A program made the translations under genes and the position numbers. The notes below the pieces were generated by a model that was not told where the DNA came from, ran no database searches, and was given only the letters and a program-made list of their open reading frames with translations. A stretch of DNA of 64,000 nucleotides from Macrosoma leucophasiata (lineage: Eukaryota > Arthropoda > Insecta > Lepidoptera > Hedylidae): the NCBI GenBank assembly GCA_036365455.1, contig JAWQUS010000032.1:17802001-17866000 (forward strand), written 5' to 3'. How positions within the stretch are numbered: position 1 is the first letter of the stretch; the number at the start of each line of letters is the position of its first letter. Of this stretch, positions 43,510 to 54,522 are shown piece by piece.

Positions 43510-44700
43510 CTTTAACAGCATTAACCCGTTAGACAGTAACCACAAATGAAAACCATTATAAGGATTTTGTTCCCAACTCACCCACATGTAAACAATTTTA
43601 CGCAAAAAAATCGTTTTATGTTTATGTCCATTCCGGGGAAAGGTTTTCATCAAAAAAACCTTCTCTTTGGTAAACATATTTTCAATTAAAAAAGGGTTAT
43701 TTACCTACTATGTATGTATACAACGAAACCACTCATCGGTAAAGTTTACCTACTTACCCTCATCAAGTTTTATATTATTTACTTACAGTTTATATTAACC
43801 CCTAGGATCACGTGTATTTTTAGGCACAAAATATTATCATGTGTATTAAATTTTACCAAAAAATAAAACAGCGGGATAAGATCTCGATACCATAGTAATA
43901 AGCATACATGTCATGTCATGTACTAATTGTAAACTTTTTGGAAAATAATAAGTGTTGCACCAAGTAGAACTGTGTTTCATTTGCTGAAAGTGTTATACCT
44001 GAAGAAGATATCAAAGTTGAAGGTACCGAAGTTTATTACACAGAGGAAAATGGTATCTGAGTTTAATATAATTATGCATCAAATTTTCTGAGTAAACTGG
44101 CAACTGTTAAGAGAAGGAAGGGTTCTCTAATCGTTGCCTAGATCACGCACCACTTTGCATTTGAAATAGCGTTCTCAACTAATAAATAAATACACATTTG
44201 TTTTCCAACCCCCCTCCGCCTTTCGCGGCTCTCCTACTAATGGACGACCGCAAAAAAATCTAAATTTAAAATCACAGGTTTTATGAATTACTTACTATGT
44301 AACGTTGCTGTAATAAGCTTTAAAAGTTATGCTCGTACCCTTTTTAATAAAAAAAAGCACGATATCAAAGTACGCTTGCTTCTATTAGGTCTTTACAAGC
44401 ACTTTTTAACCGTCAACAGAGCTTAGAAACTTGAGTAGGAACCAGTTAATTTTAATGAGATTTAGTGTATGATGCGGGTCCACGATGTTGAATTATTTTC
44501 TGCAGCTCTACTATATTTATTGTAACATCTTTCTTGTGGGGAGACAATGATGTCCTTTCGTTTTTGTGGTCTAAGTAATTAGATCTGTCGAGGTATAAAT
44601 AATAAAATTAAAATAATAAATATATAAATAAAAAAAAAACAAACAAAAATAAATCAACATAAAAAAAACACAAATTATTGACGGTTGAAGCAAAAACGGA
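43510..44700. other. No gene recognised
   Basis: About 1.2 kb of AT-rich intron with no repeat match seen and no coding signal. Confidence 0.45.
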
Positions 44701-44704
44701 AAGG

Positions 44705-44985
44705 AAAATTTTACTTCAGGCAGGAACCGAACCTACGACCTCAGGAAAGCACGTCCACGAAGTTTTTTTTTTGTATAATGGAAGTGACATAAATGCAGAT
44801 GCGTTACCACTCCTAAGGAGATATGCCTCTGTGCCGGAAATAGCAGGACCGTACCGATTTTTACATGTAATTGTTCGAAACTCGTGTCGAATCGTGGGTG
44901 TTTGCGTGTATGTATGCTTGAATGCATACATTTTTCTCTGCCTCCCCCTTCGCATCGAAGAATACAAGCGTGAAGTAGTTATAAT
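44705..44985. repeat. Mosaic of three SINE fragments
   Basis: 44705-44760 is an Lsine-4-like head on the minus strand (TTCAGGCAGGAACCGAACC). 44765-44850 is a short minus-strand Lsine-1. 44880-44985 is an Lsine-2 tail on the plus strand (ATCGTGGGTGTTTGCGTG to CAAGCGTGAAG). Confidence 0.55.
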
Positions 44986-44989
44986 ACCT

Positions 44990-45381
44990 ACATGAACGAA
45001 AACGCCAGCTAACCCTCATAATTCAAACTTCTAAATTACTCCTGAATTTTGGTTTTCGCATAAAATAACTCATGTCAAGGGTAAATTAATTGTATCCCTC
45101 CGTACCTTTATCACTGCGGGTGAAAACCCTCGGAATGTAATCCATAATGGATTTTATATAGTCGGAGATTAACAATACCTATATATTTTGAAAATCTTAG
45201 GCTTATGTAATAATATTTTCATATAAAAGAAATTGATCTGATTTAATTTTGAAGATATTTAAAACAAATAGTTAAATATTGACCATTCCCTTTGTCTCCT
45301 TTTGTTTTGTTTTTTAAGGAAAGATAATAATTATATTAAATCATTCAAGAGAGCAACACGGGCCATCGGCTGCGGCGGACT
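44990..45381. other. No gene recognised
   Basis: AT-rich intron; nothing recognised. Confidence 0.35.
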
Positions 45382-45624
45382 GGAGGGGAGTAGCCATAGC
45401 GTTTATTACCGATGCAAAACAGTCTGTATTTTTTTGCGGGGGAAGTGCGTGCGAAACACACGCACACTACAAAAATCGGCTATAACTACGAAACTCACAC
45501 CTTGACTTTAACAAAATACAGAAACGATTTCACCCACACATTTCAACATCTAGGCGACAGGTATAGGCCCATTTGGGCTTGTACTTTGACAGAGGGGAAA
45601 GCCTGCATATGGCTACTCCCCTCC
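45382..45624. mobile_element. TIR element with GGAGGGGAGTAGCCATA ends
   Basis: A perfect 17-bp TIR: GGAGGGGAGTAGCCATA (45382-45398) and its inverse (45608-45624). At 243 bp it is non-coding, with no clear target duplication. Superfamily unknown. Confidence 0.6.
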
Positions 45625-45788
45625 GGTGTTGATCTATGAATTGTACAGAACATACGCGAGTATGACTTGCACTTCAACTTTATTTTCAGTTCGAAAATAA
45701 CAGGAAAACACTTCGGTACCGCTGAGTAGTAGTGGTTAAGGCAGAGGTGGCAAAAAAATCAATAAAGATTTATCAATTTGGGGCTAAA

Positions 45789-45962
45789 GTGCTTCTCATT
45801 CTTCGACAAATAAATACTGAAAGGGCCATTTCGGTCGATTCGGCATTTTCCCAAACCAAGTAAAGATCTTTTGTCTGTCGATGGGCAGTTATAAATCACA
45901 TTAGTGGCCGGGGATGAAGGTAAGGAGCGAGAGGGTATGTAAATACTTAGGGAAAAAATATA
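45789..45962. repeat. Local repeat, copy 1 of 2
   Basis: GTGCTTCTCATTCTTCGACA, TTTGTCTGTCGATGGGCAGT and CACATTAGTGGC are shared with 46627-46812. Confidence 0.55.
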
Positions 45963-46244
45963 ATTAAGGGTATGACAGGACCGATTCTGCCCGGTTAGTC
46001 CCAGTTCGATGATATCGTCCCGCGCCCCGACGGCCTATAATTTTGTCCCGATTTTTATGTGACAATCGCTTAATTTGAATTGACGTGCTGTCTCCCCAGG
46101 TCTTCTACCAATTTACGTGATTTCTCGCTGCTGCGAATGTCCCGTGACCAGCCTGAGTTAGCTGGTTTTCTTCTGAGTCGCATTATAATGTACTAACTCA
46201 ACCTATTTGGTTGAGTTAGTGCTGAAAACAGCCATATTGGAGCA

Positions 46245-46350
46245 GATAGATAAAACAACCGGCGAATCAAACACCCACGTTTGCATGTATGCTTGTTCTT
46301 ATAATTTCTTTGCTTGCTTGAATGCATGCATTTACAGGCGTGAAGTTACG
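46245..46350 (+). mobile_element. Lsine-2 tail fragment
   Basis: ACCGGCGAATCAAACACCCA to CATTTACAGGCGTGAAGTTA. Confidence 0.5.
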
Positions 46351-46356
46351 TTACGT

Positions 46357-46580
46357 CACACCGCGGACACTCCGCCGAAATTCCATACAAACGCTTAATT
46401 TTGGTCTCTATTACACAGACATCAATCAGTGGTGTGTATTTACACGTGCACCTTGTGTGCGTAACACGTAGAAAGTACCAACCGTCGCCCATACGAGGGG
46501 AGGAGGTTGGGTGAGGCATGGCAATCGGACGGGACGTCGGAAGTGTCCATTCTATACGTAGTATTATTACATATTCTCTG
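46357..46580 (+). mobile_element. Ldna-1, intact ends
   Basis: CACACCGCGGACACTCCGCC to ATATTCTCTG, 224 bp; GTTACGT flanks both ends exactly (46350-46356, 46581-46587). It landed in the Lsine-2 tail. Confidence 0.8.
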
Positions 46581-46626
46581 GTTACGTTATAGATAAAACA
46601 ATGTAATAGGTAGTTTGCGGTATTAA

Positions 46627-46812
46627 GTGCTTCTCATTCTTCGACATATGAATAGTGAAAAAATTCGATCGATTCTGCATTTCCGAACCAAGTAAAGATC
46701 CTTTGTCTGTCGATGGGCAGTTATAACTCCAGACACGTAACGATATAATCACATTAGTGGCGGTCATGGATGAGGGAAAGAGGGGAAATGTACTAACTTA
46801 GGTAAAAAAACA
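46627..46812. repeat. Local repeat, copy 2 of 2
   Basis: Partner of 45789-45962, about 840 bp downstream, with an extra CCAGACACGTAACGATATAA segment. Confidence 0.55.
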
Positions 46813-46820
46813 TAACTGTA

Positions 46821-47078
46821 CTAGCTGACCCGGCAAACTTCGTATTGCCTCACAATGAAATAATGTGTCAAAGGTTTGATAGATACGGACTATTTGTAAA
46901 TTGTGATTATTACTATTTCTCTTCAATTTATTCATATTTTCTTACCTTTTAAACCTCCCCTGGACTTCCAAAAATCATTCAACACCAAAATTAGCCAAAT
47001 CGGTCCAGCCGTTCTCGAGTTTTAGCGAGACTAACGAACAGCAATTGATTTTTATATAGTATATACATAGATAGATTA
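46821..47078 (+). repeat. Lepidopteran-type repeat (CTAGCTGACCCGGCAAAC), full copy
   Basis: CTAGCTGACCCGGCAAACTT to CCAGCCGTTCTCGAGTTTTA and ATTTTTATATAGTATATA. It is the most complete member; 12008-12225 and 41675-41835 are relatives. An inverted end (TTTGCCGAGTCAGCTAG) follows at 47120-47136. Confidence 0.6.
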
Positions 47079-47256
47079 TTTATTGAACTACAAGAGTTGC
47101 AACTTGCAACAATACGAAGTTTGCCGAGTCAGCTAGAGTATTTATATATATAAATAATGTTGTCATGGATTCGTGGTCAGTTGCAACTCAAACATTATTT
47201 TTTTAACGGCTTGGCATGATCCGTTGCAACTAGCGACGGCTCACGTGAGACGTTGG

Positions 47257-47295
47257 GAAGAACCATCTTTAATCCGAGCTCAAAGATGGTTCTTC
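47257..47295. repeat. Short perfect hairpin
   Basis: 14-bp perfect arms GAAGAACCATCTTT and AAAGATGGTTCTTC around an 11-base loop. Confidence 0.6.
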
Positions 47296-47441
47296 TGTGT
47301 CGGAAATGATTATAGGTACTTAAACCCTCCAGACACGAGAAAAATATGACAATTGAAATTCAATTGTGTCTGGCCGCCGGTGGCCTTACGTTCCTTGACA
47401 GGTTAACTAAAATGTGCTAAACTGCTAACCTAACTTAATAA

Positions 47442-47490
47442 GAACACGGCAGCGATAAACACTACCATTTTACGGCAGATGGGTAACACA
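47442..47490 (-). mobile_element. Lsine-1 fragment
   Basis: AACACGGCAGCGATAAACAC, then TACCATTTTACGGCAGATGG; a short middle fragment. Confidence 0.4.
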
Positions 47491-47613
47491 ATATAAATGT
47501 ATGTACCTACATGTATGTAGTAGTATGTACGTATTATGTTCCTTGCTACCTGTTATACATAGGTATAGTTAAGTACCTGCCTAGTTATTTTAATTCGATA
47601 ATAATCCAAAGTT

Positions 47614-47825
47614 GACGAGCCAATGGTCCTGCGGTAAATGACAACCGTTTGATACGAGACTCACAGGCACAATAGCCGTATTGGAAAAAATATTTGTACG
47701 ACCTACAGATATTTTTTTCGGGTCTGGGTGTTTGTGTACGTGTTGTGGGTGTACGACGGCACCAACTACACTGGTTTATAGCTAGTGTGGGGCTGTAAGT
47801 GTTGGAATCATTTACCTATATCGTA
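47614..47825 (+). mobile_element. Lsine-3, diverged, plus orientation
   Basis: Diverged head GAGCCAATGGTCCTGCGGTA, then ATTTGTACGACCTACAGATA, TCGGGTCTGGGTGTTTGTGT and GTGTGGGGCTGTAAGTG, matching the reverse of 1951-2146. Confidence 0.6.
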
Positions 47826-47984
47826 CTTAAGTACTAGACAGGACATTCCCCTTGATAGCATGGTTCCAGTTTTTTTGCCTACAATTAACTACACTTTCCC
47901 ATAGTTACATGACAGCTGACGTGAAAACGTCATTCTAAATATCTGTCAAATTAATTTAAAAACAGAACCGCCTGTTTGTTTCCG
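47826..47984 (-). repeat. Unnamed repeat, uninterrupted copy
   Basis: The empty relative of the split repeat at 3802-4262. ACTTTC at 47893-47898 marks the site filled by Lretro-5 in the other copy. Confidence 0.6.
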
Positions 47985-48823
47985 GTGTCCACTCAATAAT
48001 ATTGATCTCATTGGTAAGAATATTTTTTTTAGTTACTGTAAAATCTTCATCTTTTTCTCGAAATTAGGTACATTGATACTAATAAATACAATTAAGTACC
48101 TATCTCATCGACTACTTAGCTAAGTTATATCGTCGATGACCTATCTACCAATGACTGTACATCATAAAATGATGCCAGAATCTGACATTTCAAAAACAAG
48201 GCAATAATGGGCATGTCTCAATTTAGTCTGCAGTATGACGTCACCGTGAGTCACGATTACGACCTATAAATAAAAATAAGTATAACCGCGGGACATTCAC
48301 TAGACATACCTAGTTTATTTTTAAAACTGTAATCTGCTCATAGAATTTATTTTGCATCACTCTTTGCCCTTCTCAGGCAGAGTCCGGTAAAATATAGTAG
48401 GTATAAGGCGATTTAAGTTTTAGTTGATTGGAGTTTTTGGTTCTGTAGGGCTGTAAAGCCTGGTTTGCATGTATCAATACCATTAATTTAAAATGAATAA
48501 AAAAAGAGAACAATTTCTGTCAGAATATTATTAATAATAATATGATAAATGATACTATATGAATAATATATAACCTCCAGATAGAATGAATAAATTGTGT
48601 AACCTTGTAGAAACTATTCATCAGGAGGTTTGGACCAAATTAAATGCCGATGTTATAGGTACATAGAGTGGTAAAATTAAAAGTTACTTAAAAAGTGTTA
48701 AGTGTAACATTTCGTAATTCACTTATACAATAATAACAAATACAATGACTAGACATTACCATAATTAATAGGTACTATGTAGTTTTTACCACAATCACAA
48801 TCGAATTCCATTCAGCAATCTTA
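47985..48823. other. No repeat recognised; first part of nucleoredoxin-like intron 1
   Basis: AT-rich. No repeat match or coding signal seen between the exon 1 donor and the first recognisable repeat. Confidence 0.4.
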
Positions 48824-48824
48824 C

Positions 48825-49187
48825 CTTTGTATCAACATCGTGAAACGGTACAGCGAACCAAGGTTTCCCGGTTAAACTACGTCGGAATCCCGCCTCCCGC
48901 TCCACCGGCCCCTCAGGTGTGCCAACATGGGCCCACAACACTACCTGAACAATTTTCATTTTCGGATGCACTCGCTTATACACTTCCTCTAAACGTACAC
49001 CGAAATCGTCACTAGTATCACTTATATTCGCAAACGAAAAGTAAATACCGCAAACGGTACCGTCTCCCGTTTCCACACAGTCAGACAGAGCTTCCAAAGT
49101 TGGTACGTTTTCGAATTGGCCGCTTTTGGTACCCGGCGCATCGCACCTCACTAGCAAGCGGCCGAACAGTTTTTCGCGCCAATCCAT
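48825..49187 (-). CDS. NXN: Nucleoredoxin-like, exon 1 with start codon
   Basis: 121 codons from ATG (49187-49185) to AAG, then donor GTAAGA (48824-48819), phase 0. The start MDWREKLFGRLLV fits the short N-terminus before domain 1 of nucleoredoxins. GTVCGIYFSFANISDTSDDF (residues 43-62) is the strand and helix where domain 1 has its active-site region; human nucleoredoxin has CxxxC there, while this protein has no cysteine between 47 and 57. VQVVLWAH and GKPWFAVPFHDVDTK match the EIVFVSSDQ and MPWLALPY motifs and join in phase to RRLTQKYSI of exon 2. So the first domain may be redox-inactive, and activity would rest on CPPC in exon 3. No in-frame ATG with a better context was seen upstream. 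Confidence 0.88.
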
Positions 49188-49470
49188 TTTCGAAATTCCA
49201 AGTCACATATCCGTGCACAGATTCAAAATCTTTGCTTTTTTAGAACGAGTTAACACGGAAACAACTGTTTATTTAGACACATAAGTTTCGATATACCTGC
49301 TATTAACGAATCACATGTAAAAATAACGCAAGGAACAGGATTCGCCGGCAAAGTTTCATTTTTAAATGTACGCGTGCGCGCGGCTCTGGCACACGGAGCA
49401 ACGGCCGAACGCCCTCGTAAACAAAGACAGACTGGAGGAGGAGGGAAAACGAGGGAACCCTCCGTCATAG
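49188..49470 (-). promoter_or_regulatory. Probable 5' UTR and promoter of the nucleoredoxin-like gene
   Basis: A CpG-containing patch (ACGCGTGCGCGCGGCTC near 49370-49386, ACGGCCGAACGCCCTCG near 49411-49427) stands out from the AT-rich surroundings just upstream of the start codon. No TATA or initiator can be assigned with confidence; location is the main argument. Confidence 0.35.
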
Positions 49471-49654
49471 AATAAGCATTGCTGTAAATTACAATAACGA
49501 ACATTTGGTGATCCGTTTGCAAATTCAGTTCAGTTAATATAACTTATAAAACACTGGCGTTTCACATTCATCACACACCATACCTAAGTGATATTGAGAA
49601 GGTTCCCAGTGCTACCCTTGAAGTTTGGTACCTAATTTTCCCGATGAATGTATA

Positions 49655-49730
49655 CATATAGGGCGGATTACATGAATGTATGCATATTTCTGACTATCGC
49701 TTCGAGGAATACAGGCGTGAAGTTGCTCCT
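49655..49730 (+). mobile_element. Lsine-2 tail fragment
   Basis: GATTACATGAATGTATGCAT to CGAGGAATACAGGCGTGAAG. Confidence 0.45.
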
Positions 49731-50122
49731 AGAGAAAATCATAAACAACGATGTTCATTTTAGCATATTTGCAAAACTGAAGTTAAATTAAATTAACCGT
49801 AAAATCATTTACTTCATTTCATTATAAACCATCTACCTTTTAGTAAAAAAAATATTTTATTGCTTTCAAAGAAGCAAGAATAGATCACAGAGGAAAGTCC
49901 TGCTTAGGTAAAAAACTCGCTGCCCTCTTTATTTATTCTATGCCCATGTCTCTCATATCTCACGCAGCGCAGATTGCAAAAGGCTTGAATTAATTCAGCT
50001 CTTAAACAATTCCTCGCTGAGGGCAAACGCAAGGGCAAGGAACTTTTTTTTTCACCTTGTATGCTTTGACTAGTGATGTGAAATTCCTTTGACGCTATTT
50101 TTATAAGACAAATATTTTTTTA

Positions 50123-50686
50123 GGGTTCCGTAGCAAACAAGGAACTCTTATAGTTTCGCCTTGTCCGTCTGTCTGTCTGTCTGTCCGTCCGTCCGTCCGT
50201 CCGTCCGTCCGTCCGTCCGTCCGTCCGTCCGTCCGTCCGTCCGTCCGTCCGTCCGTCCGTCCGTCCGTCCGTCCGTGTCTGTCATACTCCTTAATCACGC
50301 CGACAAAGTGGTACCAAAACCATGATCCCCTAGGATATCGTTGGATAGGTCTTTCAAATGTAAGGGATGTTCTAATATCATTTTTCGATTTAGTTAACTG
50401 TTGGTGACTTATGAAGTGTCAATTTTCCTTACCAACTAAATGGTTGTTGTTAGAAATTTAAACGTTACGGCAATAGTAGCTACATATAACGAAATTAAAA
50501 GGAAAACTATCACACTTAAGTTGGCTTTACTAGTTTGCGAGTTAAAGTCGACCAAATCATATAATAGGTACTCGAAATTTTTGAACAACTCCATAGAAAA
50601 TATATTTTTTTTCATTGCATTATCAAACCTAAAAACTACGGAACCCTTCACTGCGCGTGGTCCGACACGCACTTGACCGGTTTTTT
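50123..50686. mobile_element. Inverted-repeat element with GGGTTCCGTAG ends
   Basis: GGGTTCCGTAG (50123-50133) and CTACGGAACCC (50636-50646), then GACACGCACTTGACCGGTTT. This combination is common in moth genomes to my knowledge. It contains the (CCGT)n run at 50162-50280. Confidence 0.6.
50162..50280. repeat. (CCGT)n microsatellite
   Basis: About 119 bp: a few GTCT units, then more than 20 units of CCGT, in the intergenic region upstream of the nucleoredoxin-like gene. Confidence 0.95.
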
Positions 50687-51050
50687 ATATACGAATAGCC
50701 AAGTGAAGCGACTTAAATATTAGAATTTTGAAATATATTTACTAGTCTTTCACTGAGTTTTATATAGGTTCCAGGCGAAGCCGGGAGCGTAGGCACCGTA
50801 ATGCTTAAAATAAAAGACATGCACACTGTAACGGTACCGCTTCAACGTAGAGATGACCTAAAAAACGGCCAGGTGCTAGTCAGACTTTCGTGATTCGTGT
50901 ACAGGTACCAGAGTTAACACTTGAGAAATTCACTATCTATTTTAAAATATATATTAGACTCAGAAATATATGGACATTCCGAGCCTCACGTGATTCTATT
51001 GGACGACCCCTAAGTAATATTGTCAATGTTTTTTTTTTTGGTTAATAATA

Positions 51051-52329
51051 GGTTGGGGAAAAAGTCTTTTCGCATTATAGTATGTATGAACTTGTAATAA
51101 AATCTCTTTGGCTGTAGTATTTGTATCTGGCTGGTTTTGGTATCATTGAAAGTTAAAATTTTAAAGAACATAATTCCAAATTCAAATTAGGCAAATGTGT
51201 GATTTTCATTTGTTTTTCGTACTGTCAAGACGAGTGAATCTAATGAAGAAATTCGATACATTTTAAAATTTTACTACAAAAAAGGTAAAAATGCAACGCA
51301 AGCCGCGACAAAAATTTTGCGATGTTTATGGACCTAGTGCAGTGTCTGTGAGAGTAGCACAAATTTGGTTTAAGCGTTTTCAATCCGGAAATTTTGATGT
51401 CAAAGATGCACTTCGCTCTGGTCGCCCTATTACGCATAAAATGGATGCCATTTTTGAAAAAGTGGAGCAAGATCGACATATCAGTAGTTACGACGTAGCT
51501 GAAGAACTGAGAATTGATCACAAAACAGTTTTGGCGCATTTGAAAAAAGCTGGGTACAAAAAAAAGCTCGATATTTGGGTACCTCACGAGCTCACTGAAA
51601 GAAACCTAATGAACCGTGTACTCATTTGTGATTCTTTATTACGACGTAATGAAACCGAATCATTTTTTAAGAAGCTGATAACTGGTGATGAAAATCGATC
51701 ACGTACGACAATAACGTGCAAAAAAGGTCGTGGTCAAAGGCCGGTCAGGCTTCACAGACTGTGGCGAAACCCGGGTTAACTCGCAATAAGGTGATGTTGT
51801 GTGTGTGGTGGGATTGGAAGGGCATTATTCATTATGAGCTATTACCACCAGGCAGGACTATCGATTCTGAACTCTACTGCGAACAACTGATCAGATTAAA
51901 GCAAGAAGTTGAGAGAAAGCGGCCGGAATTGATCAACAGAAGGGGTGTGGTGTTTCATCATGATAACGCTAGACCTCACACATCTATAGCCACTCAGCAA
52001 AAATGAAGAGAGTTTGGCTGGGAGGTGTTAATGCATCCGCCGTATAGTCCTGACCTTGCACCTTCAGATTTCCACCTGTTTCGGTCTCTTTAGAATTCTT
52101 TATGCAATGTTAGGTTAACATCACGAGAGGACTGCCAAATCCACTTGTCACGGTATTTTGATGAGAAGTCCCAAAATTTTTATAGCAATGGGATCATGTC
52201 CCTACCTACAAGATGGCAAAAGGTTATCGAACAAAATGGTACATACATACTTTAGTTAAATTTAAATAAACTTTATTAAAAAATGTTTTGAATTATCTTA
52301 AAAAATGCGAATAAACTTTTTCCCCAACC
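51051..52329 (+). mobile_element. Mariner element, complete ends, dead transposase
   Basis: TIRs begin GGTTGGGGAAAAAGTC and GGTTGGGGAAAAAGTT (right end inverted), with TA on both sides; 1279 bp, the usual mariner length. The transposase begins near 51240 (NEEIRYILKFYYKKGKNATQ) and shows VYGPSAVSVRVAQIWFKRFQ, LITGDE, VVFHHDNARPHTS and YSPDLAPSDFHLF, the three DDD blocks. Early and mid frameshifts (near 51320 and 51690) and in-frame stops (TGA near 52004, TAG near 52092) make it non-autonomous. It lies between the two divergent genes. Confidence 0.9.
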
Positions 52330-52331
52330 TA

Positions 52332-52860
52332 ATATAATCGTTGAATGTCATAAGCCAATCGATGGACGGACGTCGTTTTATCAAAATTAATTGTGTAACT
52401 GCCCATCTTGTAATTAGGTATGTGAAGCAGGAAAGATCTATTGACGTCTTCCGTTCCGATATTATTATGATCGCTGATCATGAAAGTCTCTTCACCCAAT
52501 CCTTTGCAAAAGCAGAGTGGATAAAGAGCACTTATGTAATAAATAACAAGAGCAAAAATATTTTCAAATCTGTTTTCTCTCTTTTTCGCTTGTTATGTTA
52601 GTGTAGGTATTGAAAAAAGAAAGCAAGAAAGAAAAAACATTTATTCGGCGTAGGGGCCCACGACACAACAGAACAGTGTTTAAAAAAAAACAAACATAAT
52701 AATTTATGTATGTGTACATGAAAAGAGACAAAAAGTATTTCTAATTTATAAAAAGTAAAATAAAAGATTGAATTAGTCAAAAATTTGCTCTTTCGCAATG
52801 GCGAAATAATGCGACTCGCACATTACACTTACTTTAAAAAAATAGGCCCTGCACTATAGA
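52332..52860. other. No gene recognised
   Basis: Intergenic, AT-rich; short ORFs only. Confidence 0.4.
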
Positions 52861-52864
52861 GCTA

Positions 52865-53465
52865 GTGAACATTCGAATTATCCGGATTTTCGCCGTTATC
52901 CGAATGAATGTAGATAAGGCTCGGGAGGTCAGGGAGGTGTGTCAGGACCGAGATATCTGCACTCTCTACCTACCCCGATAGGGACCTGGCGTGAAGATAC
53001 TTAAATTTGAATTTGGATAATATAGTCATGCTTATTCGGATAATATTAACTCACTATTATTCAAATCAACTCATTGATAGACAGCAGACGTCTACAGCCG
53101 TTATTACAATAAAACTTTTACTGTCTCATATAGGTACAATCCGGCAATATGTTAAAAATACAAATTACATAACTAATCCGTATAATCATTACCTATTCTT
53201 ACTTTTGTATCCAAAGAGCAAAGAATGGTAATGCAATGTTGCATATTTTGTAGGCTTTGCATTATTCGTTCCTAAAAATGTTGTTAATGACAGAAAAGTG
53301 TTTAATTAAAGGCATTTTCTGGATACAGATACTGCCGGTAGGTTTTGCATTAACTATCCAACTTTGCTATTTGGACAGTTAGAAAAATGATTATTCGGAT
53401 ATCATAAATACGGGTAGGTTACATGGATAATTTTTAATATCCAAATAACACGCCGCGCATCACGA
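52865..53465. mobile_element. Possible hAT-like repeat with ATCCGAAT words and a nested RTE scrap
   Basis: ACATTCGAATTATCCGGATT near 52869 and CACGCCGCGCATCAC near 53449 could be its ends. RTE sequence (AAGGCTCGGGAGGTCAGGGA to GACCTGGCGTGAAGATAC) interrupts at 52915-53003. Ends and duplication are not convincing. Confidence 0.35.
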
Positions 53466-53648
53466 GCTCACCGGTGGGCTGATAAACAAGGTGATCTCAA
53501 GATTGGCTGCAAAAAAAATTTAAATACATGGCCGTAAAACAAAATATTAAAAAAAAACATTTTCAAACTGTCATCGTCATCTGTCATGTGTCAATGTCAA
53601 ATAGCCCAACAAAGTCGTTTTTTGTTTTGTTTGTTGTGGATTGATAAA

Positions 53649-54493
53649 TAGGGATGGGACTTAGGTGGCAAAAAATCAATTTTACATTAATCGATTATTT
53701 TTAAAGCAAGAATAATCGATTCTCAAAAAATCAATTATTCCATTGAAAATAATCGATTAAAAAAAAAACGATTTTTACAGTTTTTATTTACAAAATCGTA
53801 AATTCAAATGTTTCAAATAATCGATTTGCTTGAACAACTTGCTTAATAAACATAAACAAACTACTTCGAGCATGAAAAAAAAAATATTAGTTGTAACACG
53901 CTTTACTGAATAAAGAAAATCATCTCCAATACTTATTTAGCAAGTAATGGAAAAGAAAAGTAAATGAAATCATCATATCGATAGGTGGTTTTAAAAAAGT
54001 TTTTGTCCGGTTTTTTTAAGAAATTAGTTTTTATCGGAAGTCCGGAACTGCGTAATAAGTTATTGGGTATGCAAAATGTGACAGATTTAGATCGTGTTTA
54101 CTGAGGTAAAAAAACATAGTTTTAATTTACGAGGAAATGAATTTAAAAAACCACAGTCTATTCAATTTCAAATGTAAAATGACTGTATTGTTTTACCGAC
54201 TGAGTTATAGTATTTTTTCAAGGCACCAGATGGCGTTGAAAATAATTCTATTATTGAGTTGCTGTTAAAACATTAAAAGTACGATGAGAAACTACGAAAT
54301 AAATTAATAATCTATATATAAACCTAAAAAAAAACGAAAGCATTACGTAAAATGGCAAAAATTGATCTTGAAATTGATTGATTGATTGATCGATTGATTT
54401 CGAAAAAAAGATCGAGCAAATAAATCGATTATTCAGAAAAAATAGTCGATTCTTAATCGATTTTTAAATAATCGATATTTTTTCACATCCCTA
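53649..54493. mobile_element. Non-autonomous hAT-like element with AATCGATT arrays
   Basis: Ends TAGGGATGGGAC and TCACATCCCTA. TTGATAAA (53641-53648) and TTTATAAA (54494-54501) match at 7 of 8, as for hAT. AATCGATT-type words crowd both subterminal regions and the middle is coding-free; 845 bp. Confidence 0.6.
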
Positions 54494-54522
54494 TTTATAA
54501 ATCGTCTAAGAATTCATTACTT

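Larger units (their letters stand above)
9484..48824 (-). other. NXN: Nucleoredoxin-like intron 1, about 39.3 kb
   Basis: Defined by the donor AAG|GTAAGA at 48824-48823 and the acceptor TTTCCAG at 9485-9484, both phase 0. Nearly all recognisable content is mobile DNA in both orientations, including a 4.3-kb LINE on the same strand as the gene. No other host exon with supporting splice sites was recognised inside it. Joining is inferred from phase and homology; there is no transcript evidence. Confidence 0.75.

Noticed and set aside
49250..49522. 90-residue minus-strand ORF upstream of nucleoredoxin exon 1
   Set aside because: No motif and it overlaps the CpG-rich 5' flank; more likely UTR or promoter.
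50101..50298. Protein with DGRT repeats
   Set aside because: Pure translation of the (CCGT)n microsatellite.
51051..52329. Active mariner transposase gene
   Set aside because: Frameshifts and stops interrupt it; only the ends are intact.
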